Assembly: GCF_003584105.1 (NCBI RefSeq)
Contig: NZ_QXFO01000027.1
Location: forward strand, 372,001 to 436,000
Direction of reading: 5' to 3'
Length of the DNA stretch: 64,000 nt
Origin: Flagellimonas taeanensis
GTDB taxonomy: Bacteria; Bacteroidota; Bacteroidia; Flavobacteriales; Flavobacteriaceae
Shown here: positions 16,050 to 24,290 of the stretch, piece by piece
Layout of the letters: each line of letters opens with the position of its first letter
Position numbering within the stretch: position 1 is the first letter of the stretch
Made by a program: the position numbers and the translations under genes
The notes under the pieces: model-generated
What the model saw: the letters and a program-made list of their open reading frames with translations, nothing else
Database searches by the model: none
Told to the model about the DNA's origin: nothing

Positions 16050-17270
16050 TTATTTCGCGGGGAGAACCTTCGTGGAAACTTCCCCAAATCCAACCCTAAT
16101 ATCGCCATTTTGGGCGAAACCGCGAAGGGTTACCGTATCCCCATCGTTAATGAATTTTCGTTCAGAACCGTCTTTCATCTTCAGGGGTTTGGTACCCATC
16201 CAGGCCAGCTCCAGCATGGAACCGAAGGAATTGTCTTCCTTGCCAGAAATGGTTCCTGAAGCCATCATGTCGCCCACATGGATATTGCAGCCATTCACGG
16301 TGTGGTGCGCCAACTGTTGTGCCATGTTCCAGTACATATGCTTGAAATTACTATGGCAAACGGTGGTTTCTTCACTCCCTTCGGGGGTGATGCCCACTTC
16401 CAGGTTGATGTCGTAGTTTTTGTCGCCTTCATAAGCCAAATACGGCAATACTTTTGGCTCTTGTGTTGGACCTGCCACTTGAAAGGGTTTCAAAGCCTCC
16501 AAGGTCACCACCCAAGGCGAAATGGAAGAAGCGAAATTCTTGGCCAAAAAAGGTCCAAGCGGCACATATTCCCATTTTTGGATGTCCCGGGCGGACCAAT
16601 CGTTGAACAAGACCAATCCAAAAATGTAATCCTCGGCATCCTCAGTGGAGATGGAATCACCCAATTGGGTATCCTTGCCGCAGATAAAGCCCATTTCCAG
16701 TTCAAAATCCAATCGCTGTGTTGGGCCAAATACCGGGGCATCCGCATTGTTGGGCAAGGTCTGGCCTTTGGGTCGATGGATGGGCTGTCCGCTCACAATA
16801 ATGGAACTCGCCCTACCATGGTAGCCTACGGGAATATGCTTCCAGTTGGGCAAAAGGGCATTTTCAGGATTGCGGAACATTTTTCCCACATTGGTGGCGT
16901 GTTCTATACTGGAGTAAAAATCCGTATAGTCCCCCACTGAAACGGGCATGTGCATTTGGGCCTCGGACTGTTTTACAAAAAGTTCCGGTTTTCCAGCCAA
17001 TGGGGATTGATCGTCCTTTAGCCAATATTGGATTTTTTTTCGGACCCGATTGGTAATCTCCTTCCCGAGGGAAATAAAATCATTGAGCGTGTCCTTTTCC
17101 AATACAGCGGTGTTGAATTCAAATACATCCAGTTCCGCCACGGCGGCCAAGTCGAGAATGTGTTCCCCAACGGCCACGCCTAGACGCGGGCTTCTGTCTT
17201 CGGTGGAAAAAATCCCAAAGGGAATGTTATGGATTGAAAAATCTGAGTTTTCAGGGATGTTTATGATCAT
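16050..17270 (-). CDS. fahA: Fumarylacetoacetase
   Basis: Hydrolyses fumarylacetoacetate to fumarate and acetoacetate, the last step of tyrosine catabolism. The 406-residue length matches the full two-domain enzyme. Motifs include GYHGRASSIIVSG (about 152-164), FELEMGFICG (about 193-202, metal-binding acidic residues) and LVLFNDWSARDIQKWEYVP (about 223-241). It lies downstream of hmgA and hppD in the same direction, separated from hmgA by 134 bases holding two repeat hairpins, so transcription into it may be reduced or independently started. Maleylacetoacetate isomerase, needed in the glutathione-dependent route, is not encoded in the window. Confidence 0.95.
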   Translation of the reverse strand: MIINIPENSDFSIHNIPFGIFSTEDRSPRLGVAVGEHILDLAAVAELDVFEFNTAVLEKDTLNDFISLGKEITNRVRKKIQYWLKDDQSPLAGKPELFVKQSEAQMHMPVSVGDYTDFYSSIEHATNVGKMFRNPENALLPNWKHIPVGYHGRASSIIVSGQPIHRPKGQTLPNNADAPVFGPTQRLDFELEMGFICGKDTQLGDSISTEDAEDYIFGLVLFNDWSARDIQKWEYVPLGPFLAKNFASSISPWVVTLEALKPFQVAGPTQEPKVLPYLAYEGDKNYDINLEVGITPEGSEETTVCHSNFKHMYWNMAQQLAHHTVNGCNIHVGDMMASGTISGKEDNSFGSMLELAWMGTKPLKMKDGSERKFINDGDTVTLRGFAQNGDIRVGFGEVSTKVLPAK

Positions 17271-17284
17271 GAATGCGTTTTTAT

Positions 17285-17390
17285 GTCATTCCCGTGAAAA
17301 CGGGAATCTTATACTTTTTGTCATTTCGAAAATGAGCGAAGCGATTGAGAAATCTAAATTGAGATTTTTCACATTCGTTCAAAATGACAC
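17285..17390. repeat. Two palindromic repeats between hmgA and fahA
   Basis: The first is ATTCCCGT/ACGGGAAT with a GAAA loop (17288-17307). The second is a longer imperfect inverted repeat from GTCATTT (17320) to AAATGAC (17388), enclosing GAGAAATCT and GAGATTTTTC halves. Both are of a type commonly scattered in bacterial, including flavobacterial, intergenic regions. They could fold in the polycistronic message between hmgA and fahA. Confidence 0.75.
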
Positions 17391-17404
17391 TTGATTATTA
17401 GTTT

Positions 17405-18562
17405 TTACTCCAACCAAGATTTGTAATACTTACCATCATCAATTTTCAGGGCATTTTCGGTGACCATTAAGGGTTTGAAGGTGTCAATCATCACCGCCAA
17501 TTCCTCGGTGCCTTTTTTGCCAATGCTGGCCTCATAGGTACCCGGGTGCGGTCCGTGTGGAATACCCGCAGGGTGCAATGAAATATACCCTGGACCAATC
17601 CCGGTGCGGCTCATAAAGTCCCCATCCACATAATACAGCACCTCGTCGGAGTCTATATTGGAATGGTTGTAGGGAGCCGGAATCGCTTTGGGATGGTAGT
17701 CGTACAGCCTTGGGCAGAACGAACACACCACAAAGGCACTCGTCTCAAACGTTTGGTGTACCGGTGGTGGTTGGTGCACACGGCCCGTAATGGGTTCAAA
17801 ATTGTGGATGGAAAATCCATAGGGGAAATTATACCCGTCCCAACCGACCACATCAAAAGGATGGGTGGCATACACCAATTGGTGCAACATGCCCTGCTTT
17901 TTGATCTTCATCAAAAACGCCCCTTTTTCATCAAAGGTCTGAAGGTCTTGCGGCAGTTTATAGTCCCGTTCACAGTAGGGGGAATGCTCCAACAACTGCC
18001 CGAACCAGTTTCGGTATCGCTTTGGGGTATAAATCGGATGAAAGGATTCCGCATACAGGATACGGTTATCCTCGGTATCAAATTCGATTTGGTAGATCAT
18101 CCCGCGGGGAATGATGAGATAATCCCCGTATTCGAATGGAATGTTCCCCAAAAAGGTTTTCAAGGTTCCCGATCCTTTGTGGATGAAGAGCATCTCATCG
18201 GCATCGGCATTCTTATAAAAATAATTCGTGATGGATTTCTTAGGCGCTGCCAGACCAATGTGCACATCGTTGTTCACCAAAAGAGGTTCACGGGCTTCCA
18301 AAAAATCATCTTTCGGCTGTACATCAAACCCGATAAGCTTTCTACTGGTGATGTTCTTTTCCACCGCAATCTTGGGCGATAGGTCAATGGCCGTGCCAAT
18401 TTCCTTCACCTGTGTAGGGCGATGGACGTGATAGGACAGTGACGACATGCCATCGAAACCGATAGTGCCGAAAAGCTGCTCGTAATACAGCCCTCCGTTC
18501 GGTTTTTCGAACTGGGTATGCCGTTTAGGCGGAATTTTCCCGAGTTTGTGGTATATAGGCAT
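17405..18562 (-). CDS. hmgA: Homogentisate 1,2-dioxygenase
   Basis: Non-haem iron enzyme opening the ring of homogentisate to maleylacetoacetate. It has 385 residues, somewhat shorter than mammalian and proteobacterial enzymes of about 430-445 but typical of the compact bacterial form. It shows SDEVLYYVDGDF (about 302-313) with the metal-binding glutamate region, and LHPAGIPHGPHPG (about 324-336) supplying histidines of the cupin site. It lies 78 bases downstream of hppD in the same direction, consistent with one operon. Confidence 0.93.
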   Translation of the reverse strand: MPIYHKLGKIPPKRHTQFEKPNGGLYYEQLFGTIGFDGMSSLSYHVHRPTQVKEIGTAIDLSPKIAVEKNITSRKLIGFDVQPKDDFLEAREPLLVNNDVHIGLAAPKKSITNYFYKNADADEMLFIHKGSGTLKTFLGNIPFEYGDYLIIPRGMIYQIEFDTEDNRILYAESFHPIYTPKRYRNWFGQLLEHSPYCERDYKLPQDLQTFDEKGAFLMKIKKQGMLHQLVYATHPFDVVGWDGYNFPYGFSIHNFEPITGRVHQPPPVHQTFETSAFVVCSFCPRLYDYHPKAIPAPYNHSNIDSDEVLYYVDGDFMSRTGIGPGYISLHPAGIPHGPHPGTYEASIGKKGTEELAVMIDTFKPLMVTENALKIDDGKYYKSWLE

Positions 18563-18640
18563 TTGGATTAATGTTAAGTTCTAAGTGCTAAATGTTGAGT
18601 AATTGAAATTTAAAACGCAGCATGTAACACTAACAATTGA

Positions 18641-19777
18641 TCAATGTAAAGTGCCGCGAAGCTCTTGTTCTCGTTCAATGGCTTCGAACAGTGCCTTAAA
18701 GTTACCTTTTCCAAACGATTGTGCACCCTTTCTTTGGATGATTTCGAAGAACATCGTAGGTCTGGGCTCCACAGGCTTGGTGAAAATCTGTAGTAGGTAG
18801 CCTTCATCATCACGGTCCACCAAGATGCCCAGTTCCTTTAATGGGGCGATATCCTCATCGATTTCCCCTACACGGTCGGTCACGGCATCGTAATACGTGG
18901 CGGGAACCTGAAGAAATTCCACACCGCGACTTTTAAGCTCGCGCACGGTTTTGATGATGTCATTCGTGGCCACGGCAATATGCTGTACACCTTCGCCCTC
19001 ATAAAAATCGAGGTATTCCTCCACTTGTGATTTTTTCTTTCCTTCGGCAGGTTCGTTGATCGGGAATTTGATGCGTCCGTTGCCGTTGCTCATCACTTTG
19101 CTCATCAAGGCGGTGTATTCCGTGGAAATGTCCTTGTCGTCAAAAGATAGGATATTTCGGAACCCAAGCACATCTTCATAGAAGCCCACCCAATGGTTCA
19201 TTTTGTTCCATCCTACATTGCCGACCATGTGGTCTACGAACATCAATCCGGTGGATGTTGGATTATAATCCGGGGTTTCCCATTTTTTGAAACCAGGTAA
19301 AAACGTGCCCTTATAATCCTTTCGCTCCACAAAGATATGGACAGTCTCACCATAGGTGTAAATACCTGACCGAACCACTTTTCCGTTGGCATCTTCTTCA
19401 ACCTTGGGTTCCATATAGGATTTGGCACCACGTTCCATGGCTGCATTGTAGGCATACGTGGCATCGTCCACCCAGAGGGCCACGACCTTCACACCATCAC
19501 CATGTTTATCGATGTGCTTCCCGATCTCGGTACCACTTTTTAGGGGAGAGGTCAGCACCAAACGGATTTTGTCCTGTACCACCACATAACTTTCACGGTC
19601 CTTGAGTCCGGTCTGTAATCCGGCATAGGCCAAAGATTGGAATCCAAAAGCGGTCTTATAAAAATGGGCGGCTTGTTTGGAGTTGCCCACATACAATTCA
19701 ATATAGTCCGTGCCGTTGATGGGCATAAAATCCTGTTCGGTGCCCTTTTGCGTCTTTGGAAGTGTTGCTGTAGCCAT
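18641..19777 (-). CDS. hppD: 4-Hydroxyphenylpyruvate dioxygenase
   Basis: Converts 4-hydroxyphenylpyruvate to homogentisate using Fe(II). The two-histidine/one-glutamate ligand set is visible in MFVDHMVGNVG (about 181), GVQHIAVATND (about 267) and MFFEIIQRKG (about 347). The ATG at 19777 gives 378 residues (MATATLPKTQ); an ATG at 19801 would add eight residues and lies close to the palindrome, so the shorter start is preferred. First gene of the hppD-hmgA-fahA unit, divergent from a MarR regulator with a palindrome and promoter box between them. Confidence 0.95.
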   Translation of the reverse strand: MATATLPKTQKGTEQDFMPINGTDYIELYVGNSKQAAHFYKTAFGFQSLAYAGLQTGLKDRESYVVVQDKIRLVLTSPLKSGTEIGKHIDKHGDGVKVVALWVDDATYAYNAAMERGAKSYMEPKVEEDANGKVVRSGIYTYGETVHIFVERKDYKGTFLPGFKKWETPDYNPTSTGLMFVDHMVGNVGWNKMNHWVGFYEDVLGFRNILSFDDKDISTEYTALMSKVMSNGNGRIKFPINEPAEGKKKSQVEEYLDFYEGEGVQHIAVATNDIIKTVRELKSRGVEFLQVPATYYDAVTDRVGEIDEDIAPLKELGILVDRDDEGYLLQIFTKPVEPRPTMFFEIIQRKGAQSFGKGNFKALFEAIEREQELRGTLH

Positions 19778-19807
19778 GTTCTTTATGATTTTGTTGTTCA
19801 ATTAATA

Positions 19808-19825
19808 TTGTTGCATTGACAACAA
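19808..19825. promoter_or_regulatory. Palindromic operator candidate upstream of hppD
   Basis: Perfect 6-bp arms TTGTTG/CAACAA separated by CATTGA. It lies 31 bases before the hppD ATG and overlaps the last three bases of the hppD -7 box, the classic place for a repressor. MarR proteins bind such short palindromes, and the only regulator gene nearby is the divergent MarR. The match is positional; binding is inferred. Confidence 0.5.
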
Positions 19826-19830
19826 AAATA
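19823..19830 (-). promoter_or_regulatory. Candidate -7 box of the hppD operon
   Basis: The minus strand reads TATTTTTG, fitting TAnnTTTG, 45 bases before the chosen ATG. A clear TTG at -33 is not seen. It touches the palindrome at 19808-19825. Confidence 0.45.
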
Positions 19831-19929
19831 AGTATTTTTAGGTCACCACAGCGTTTTCAGAAATAAAATTTAGGTTAAAGTTTTTCACTTTCCCTCGGTC
19901 TGGAACGAAGGCATGAAAAACTGAATCGC

Positions 19930-19937
19930 TATTTTTG
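19930..19937 (+). promoter_or_regulatory. Candidate -7 box of the MarR gene
   Basis: TATTTTTG fits TAnnTTTG, 17 bases before the ATG at 19955. Its presence argues against the in-frame GTG at 19937 as start, since that codon begins on the last base of the box. No -33 TTG at proper spacing is seen. Confidence 0.45.
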
Positions 19938-19954
19938 TGGCAATTAGTTTTAGA

Positions 19955-20401
19955 ATGCTCAACCGGATTGATGAAATACAGGGAATAGGGCTGCACTTGG
20001 ACCTAGTGCTCCGTAAAATACAAAAGGCCTATTTAAGGGCTTTTGATGAACTGGGCGTGGAAGTGACGATCGAGCAGTGGGTGATCCTGCACCAAATCTA
20101 TCAACTGGGCGATGAGGCGAGCCAAAGGGAGATCGTGAAGGGCAACTTTCGCAACCGTGCCACCATTTCCAGGGTAATCGGTGGGTTAGAACGCAAGGGG
20201 TGGATCACCAAGACTAGGTTCGAAGGGGACCAAAAGCGCTTTAAACTGGAGCTTACCGAAGAGGGGAGCAAGATTATCGAACTGACCTTGCCCAGCGCTC
20301 TCATCTTGCGAAAACTGGCCATAAAAAATATCGACCCGGTGGAGTTTGGTACCTTTTTGAGGGTCTTGGATCAAATGGGGGACAATTACGAAGGGAGCTG
20401 A
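19955..20401 (+). CDS. MarR-family transcriptional regulator
   Basis: A 148-residue winged helix-turn-helix protein. The recognition region includes VTIEQWVILHQIYQ (about 38-51) and RNRATISRVIGGLERKGWITK (about 66-86), followed by the wing FEGDQKRFKLELTEEG. The ATG at 19955 is chosen over a GTG at 19937, which overlaps the promoter box. Its divergent position from hppD and the palindrome in the shared region suggest it represses the homogentisate genes and is released by a pathway intermediate; this is inferred. Its 3' end overlaps the convergent TauE/SafE gene by 16 bases. Confidence 0.9.
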   Translation: MLNRIDEIQGIGLHLDLVLRKIQKAYLRAFDELGVEVTIEQWVILHQIYQLGDEASQREIVKGNFRNRATISRVIGGLERKGWITKTRFEGDQKRFKLELTEEGSKIIELTLPSALILRKLAIKNIDPVEFGTFLRVLDQMGDNYEGS

Positions 20402-21135
20402 CCCCAGTGTTTCACCATCAACTGGACAATGGTGGCCATACCTATGATCAGGATAAAGATAAGACTCAACTTTCTGAACTTTTCCTGTGGGATGTAAGCC
20501 AGGATTTTCTTGCCCAAGTAAGTGCCCACAAAACCGATGATCAATAAAAAAGGGAGGTAGGTCAATTCCTGTTTTCCGATATAGCCGTTGTCGTAGTACA
20601 CAAAGGTGCGTGAGAAATCGATCATGAAATCGATAAACGCCGATGTGGCGATAAAGGCATTTTTCTCCAGATTGAAGGCGGCCATTGTCAGTCCACGGAT
20701 GGCACCACCCGTTCCCAGAAGCCCTGCCGAGAACCCGGACAGCGTTCCCCCGATCATGGCGTTCTTCTTATTGGGGAGCACCACGATTTCATTTTTGATA
20801 AGGAACAGTAGGCTGAAGACCACTAAAAAAATCCCCAAGATTATTTCTAGGGCACCACTGTCCACCATTTTCGACAAAAATCCACCGATTACCACGAACA
20901 GCACAGAAGGTAGGCCGATATAGAGCAACAGTTTTTTGTCCAGCCCTTTTTTGAACAGAAATATTTTACTGATGTTGCTGGACAGGTGGAAAATGGCCGT
21001 CATACCCAAAACGGAGTAGAAATCAAAATAGAAGTTTCCCACGGGCACAAAGAAGACCGATGACCCAAAACCGCCAATGGTACCAATGATCTCGGCCACC
21101 ATGGCCAATATCAAAAAAATGTAATTGATTTTCAT
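20386..21135 (-). CDS. TauE/SafE-family membrane permease
   Basis: A 249-residue polytopic inner-membrane protein with about seven or eight hydrophobic helices. It matches the TauE/SafE sulfite/organic anion exporter group by the repeated glycine-rich segments GTIGGFGSSVFFVP (about 18-31) and GGTLSGFSAGLLGTGGAIRG (about 128-147), which are internal repeats of this family. Substrate unknown. It is convergent with and slightly overlaps the MarR gene, so no terminator is shared. The 267 bases upstream to the next gene contain no recognisable gene. Confidence 0.85.
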   Translation of the reverse strand: MKINYIFLILAMVAEIIGTIGGFGSSVFFVPVGNFYFDFYSVLGMTAIFHLSSNISKIFLFKKGLDKKLLLYIGLPSVLFVVIGGFLSKMVDSGALEIILGIFLVVFSLLFLIKNEIVVLPNKKNAMIGGTLSGFSAGLLGTGGAIRGLTMAAFNLEKNAFIATSAFIDFMIDFSRTFVYYDNGYIGKQELTYLPFLLIIGFVGTYLGKKILAYIPQEKFRKLSLIFILIIGMATIVQLMVKHWGQLPS

Positions 21136-21402
21136 TCTTTGATTTTACGTATAGAAAAGATAGTCTTTTTGACATATTCAAAAGCTGATAATCTACCATC
21201 CCTTATATTTTTAGATGTTTTTTCTGGAATATGACGGATAGATTAAGAGTATCCCACGCTATTATTTGTGTCATTTTAACCAAATAAAATCTTAAAATTG
21301 ATATTTTGAGGTAATACAGCATATAAACTGGTCAATTTATTGGACGCCCAAACTGTTGGTTTGCTGCAACTTTGTACTTGTATAACCCAAAATATACACG
21401 CT

Positions 21403-21966
21403 ATGAAAAAAACGAACTTTTATCCCACGATATGGTCCACCGTACCTTTTGCCCCCAATGCCATTGGTGATTGGTATGCAGAGGAACGGGATATGAAGGA
21501 ATTGATCTTGAAGAACGAGGCCGCCACCACGCTGAAAGTCTCGGAAATGTTGTTGAACATCACTAAGTTTTCTGCCATTGACGAGCATGGCAAGGAACAT
21601 TTTATCATGGATTTCCCGGGCCAGAACCCAGTTTCCCTAAAGGGAATACCCGCTGGGACCTTTCTGCGCTCCCGAAGTGTGCTTTCCCTGCCCGAGGGCC
21701 AGTATGCCAAACTCAGGTTTTATCTGGCAGGATGGGGCAACCAATTTGTCTATCAAGATGGGGTGGAGGAATCTGCCAATGCCTTTGAACGTTTGGATTT
21801 CATCATAGAGGATGGTTTCCAAGTGGAAGGTGGCGAGTCCGCTGAAGTAAAATTGTGGTTCGACTTTGCTCCATTTCAGTGGAAGCGACACTTTAAACCG
21901 CTTACGGATTTGTTTATACGGAGCAAAAGCCCAAGACCACGATTGGCCAATAGTTTTGGCAATTAA
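21403..21966 (+). CDS. Hypothetical protein, DUF4382-like beta sandwich
   Basis: A 187-residue protein from the ATG at 21403; an upstream in-frame start gives a cysteine-rich leader of poor quality. There is no evident signal peptide. The pattern KVSEMLLNITKFSAID followed later by LPEGQYAKLRFYLAGWGN and GGESAEVKLWFDF resembles the DUF4382 beta-sandwich layout of secreted or lipoprotein Bacteroidetes proteins, but the match is by eye and weak. Function unknown. It stands alone between the TauE gene and a strong terminator shared with the SET-domain gene. Confidence 0.6.
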   Translation: MKKTNFYPTIWSTVPFAPNAIGDWYAEERDMKELILKNEAATTLKVSEMLLNITKFSAIDEHGKEHFIMDFPGQNPVSLKGIPAGTFLRSRSVLSLPEGQYAKLRFYLAGWGNQFVYQDGVEESANAFERLDFIIEDGFQVEGGESAEVKLWFDFAPFQWKRHFKPLTDLFIRSKSPRPRLANSFGN

Positions 21967-21986
21967 ATTGCTATGAGGAAGAATGG

Positions 21987-22014
21987 AAAAGGCACCCAAT
22001 TGGGTGCCTTTTCT
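21987..22014. terminator. Bidirectional terminator
   Basis: Near-perfect palindrome AAAAGGCACCC/GGGTGCCTTTT with an AATT loop. It ends the DUF4382-like gene and lies just past the SET-domain gene stop on the other strand. Confidence 0.85.
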
Positions 22015-22026
22015 GGTTTTGGTGGG

Positions 22027-22632
22027 TTATTTGGAATGCTCCATGTGATTTCCGTTATAGAAATTGGCCAAGATGGATTCCAGTTCCTCCTTGCCGCCAA
22101 TAATGTCCTCGATCTTGCCCCAAAGCCCCTCATCAAGTATGGATCGCAAAGGTTGTTGCAACTGGGTGATGTTACCGAACACCTTTTTGATCTTGTTGTC
22201 CCAGACCTTGTAATATTTCAATAGGTCATCGGGGTACACCACTTTTCGGCGGGTGCCCTCGTCGGCTGCCCTAAAGGGCATGGGAATGTTCAGGTAGCCA
22301 TAGTCGTCCGTGAGCTGCTCCCCGGGTTGGATGTCGCGGATGGCAATCTCAAAATCGTAGGCAGTGGTAAGGCAATTGGAGTTGAAACTGTGGTTCACGT
22401 ACCGACCGTTGTCCCAACACAGGATGTAGTTGCCCTTGTTGTTGCGGAAGGTGTAGGTGTCCAAAATGTTTTGGTAGATAGGGGCCATCCGTTGCAGTTC
22501 CAATGGGGTGAACTCGCGGTCCAATTCGTCGAGCACCCAGGTAATGGTCCCTGCGGGAATGAACTTGGTGGCCACAACGCCGTAGCCAATTTCGTTGCTG
22601 ATAAAGCGCAATTCGGTATCGGGATGAATCAT
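22027..22632 (-). CDS. SET-domain protein (putative lysine methyltransferase)
   Basis: A 201-residue cytoplasmic protein with SET-domain signatures. The start GYGVVATKFIPAG (about 16-28) corresponds to the G-x-G S-adenosylmethionine region. RYVNHSFNSNCLTT (about 77-90) matches the NHS-x-x-x-N-C pseudoknot motif, and GEQLTDDYGY (about 104-113) matches the catalytic-tyrosine motif. The family transfers methyl groups to protein lysines. Bacterial members are known but their targets usually are not. The C-terminal 80 residues are helical and lack the zinc-binding post-SET cysteines. Next gene upstream on the same strand is a thioredoxin, 100 bases away. Confidence 0.85.
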   Translation of the reverse strand: MIHPDTELRFISNEIGYGVVATKFIPAGTITWVLDELDREFTPLELQRMAPIYQNILDTYTFRNNKGNYILCWDNGRYVNHSFNSNCLTTAYDFEIAIRDIQPGEQLTDDYGYLNIPMPFRAADEGTRRKVVYPDDLLKYYKVWDNKIKKVFGNITQLQQPLRSILDEGLWGKIEDIIGGKEELESILANFYNGNHMEHSK

Positions 22633-22733
22633 TTTATACGTAATGAATTTTCGAATGAAGGTATAAAATTGTTCGATCCGTTGATGGAAATTTTAGGGGG
22701 TGGAAAATGGATTAAAAAAGGGTTGTCAAGAGT

Positions 22734-23015
22734 TCATTCCCCACTCAACCGTTTTAATTTGTCCAACACTTCATACACCGAAAAGCTACGGGCAAAACGG
22801 TACATTTCCTTGCCATCGGCTTTAAGGATGATCACTGGTAGAGTGAAAACCATGGACTGTCCGGTAAACTCGATTTCCTCTTCCACATCCACCACGCGGA
22901 TGTCCACTTTTGGGAAGTTTTCCTGCACGGCTTCCAACAACTTTGGTTTCAATACTTTGCAGACTCCGCAGGTTTTACTGGTAAAATGGAGGAGTTCAAT
23001 TTTGGGTGTTTCCAT
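22734..23015 (-). CDS. Thioredoxin-fold protein with CxxC
   Basis: A 93-residue thioredoxin-like protein starting at the ATG at 23015, whose A is also the last base of the preceding NIPSNAP stop (TGATG junction), implying translational coupling. The redox motif is CGVC (about residues 15-18) and a cis-proline segment TLPVIILKADG lies near residue 58. No signal peptide, so cytoplasmic. Its partner NIPSNAP lipoprotein is extracytoplasmic, so the two probably do not share a compartment. Confidence 0.85.
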   Translation of the reverse strand: METPKIELLHFTSKTCGVCKVLKPKLLEAVQENFPKVDIRVVDVEEEIEFTGQSMVFTLPVIILKADGKEMYRFARSFSVYEVLDKLKRLSGE

Positions 23016-23836
23016 CAATAATCCGAATACTCCGTGGGGTACAAAAACCAAATATCGGCATGGGACACGTTGTTCTCATACTTGGGCATGGCGGTGAGTG
23101 CCTTCCACTCCGGGGAATCCACAAAAGCCTCCCAATTTTTGTCCCTGGTGGTCATATCGGCATGGGTGGTCATGTACATCAGGTTGGGCATTCTGGAGCC
23201 TGAAATCACTTCGCCATAAAACACGGCATTGAATCCCAATCGGCCAAAAAGGGCTACTTCCCCGCCTGCATTGAACATATCCACTTTGTTCCAATATAGT
23301 TTCTCGGTGGGGGATTCATAGCTGCGCAATTCGTAAATACGCTCTGCCCGTGGACCATCCAACTTGGGCATCTGCATCATGGGCATATCGGTAAAGGCCT
23401 GCAACAGAATGGACTCGATATGATCATAAGGTGGGTTGTCATACGGTGCATCGATATACGCACTGCCTGCTTGGACATATGCTGCATCTGCATTGAGTTG
23501 GTTCTCCAATGCCAAAAATTGCTCCATGGATTTGAACGGGGTGAGCACATAGGTTTTTGGCACGGTGTCCTTCTCGTTCGTAATAAATTTAAACACCCCA
23601 ATGTTGTCAATGCCCTGTTTTTTTACAGCGGGCATATAGGCATGTTGAAGATACTCGTCCGTGGTGGCTATCTGGTCTTCTGAACTGAAGGAATACACTT
23701 TAAGCTGGTAAAATTCACGGGTATGGGTAACGGTTTCTGTCGGTTCCGGAGATTCGGAAACTTCAGGTTTGGGATTGCCGCAGTTGGTCAAAACAAGGGT
23801 GGCAAAGAGCAAGGAGAGCAGGTGTAGTGTTTTCAT
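23015..23836 (-). CDS. NIPSNAP-family lipoprotein
   Basis: A 273-residue secreted protein with a lipoprotein signal (lipobox LTNC at about 16-19), anchored in the envelope. Two NIPSNAP-type ferredoxin-like repeats are visible: REFYQLKVYSFSSEDQ near residue 40 and RAERIYELRSYESPTEKLYW near 163. The family fold is an alpha/beta dimeric barrel of unclear function; Bacteroidetes have several such lipoproteins. It is followed by a thioredoxin gene with overlapping stop and start. Confidence 0.88.
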   Translation of the reverse strand: MKTLHLLSLLFATLVLTNCGNPKPEVSESPEPTETVTHTREFYQLKVYSFSSEDQIATTDEYLQHAYMPAVKKQGIDNIGVFKFITNEKDTVPKTYVLTPFKSMEQFLALENQLNADAAYVQAGSAYIDAPYDNPPYDHIESILLQAFTDMPMMQMPKLDGPRAERIYELRSYESPTEKLYWNKVDMFNAGGEVALFGRLGFNAVFYGEVISGSRMPNLMYMTTHADMTTRDKNWEAFVDSPEWKALTAMPKYENNVSHADIWFLYPTEYSDY

Positions 23837-23890
23837 TTTAGGTGTGGTTGGGTTTGTAGTGCGAGGATTAAAGATACCACTTTGTTGGCT

Positions 23891-24172
23891 TTATTTTTTG
23901 ATAAAACCATCAATCCCAAAATAGGGCCTAGGGCCAATAGCATAAAACACTTTGGAGGGAGAAAACCGGTCCGCAATGGATAGCACAGCAAAAATTAGGG
24001 TGCCCAAAATAAAACCGAATTGTACCGCTGAGGTTAAATGGCCCAAAGCACTTTCGGCCAAACCAAAATTCACGATAAGATTATGCATGACCCCATTCCC
24101 GGCAAACCAAAGCGAAGTGCAGCAGAACTGCGATACCACGATGATAGGGAGTATGGTTTTGGATGGTTTCAT
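23891..24172 (-). pseudogene. Truncated major-facilitator transporter (remnant)
   Basis: Only 93 residues remain of what should be a protein of about 400. The first 75 residues match an MFS N terminus with two hydrophobic helices (TILPIIVVSQFCCTSLWFAG near 6-25 and LTSAVQFGFILGTLIFAVLS near 46-65). The last residues (GPRPYFGIDGFIKK) no longer look like membrane sequence, as after a frameshift or deletion. No other MFS fragment is seen before the next gene, so the rest appears deleted. Low chance that it is a functional small protein. Confidence 0.7.
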
Positions 24173-24290
24173 TTTGGAATCTTTGATAAACCCTCGTTAG
24201 GGATTTGAGCCGTAAATTAAAGATAGGATTTTATGGAGTTTTTTGTAATGAGGAGGTTGGGGATAGGGTATTTGTTTAAAACCTTAATAT

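Noticed and set aside
17405..19777. Tyrosine breakdown genes as a horizontally acquired island
   Set aside because: Composition resembles the surrounding core genes and there are no integrase or transposase genes; only the repeats and the AT-rich orphan suggest local rearrangement.
22027..22632. SET-domain gene as eukaryotic contamination
   Set aside because: It lies between bacterial genes with matching composition, and bacterial SET proteins are known.
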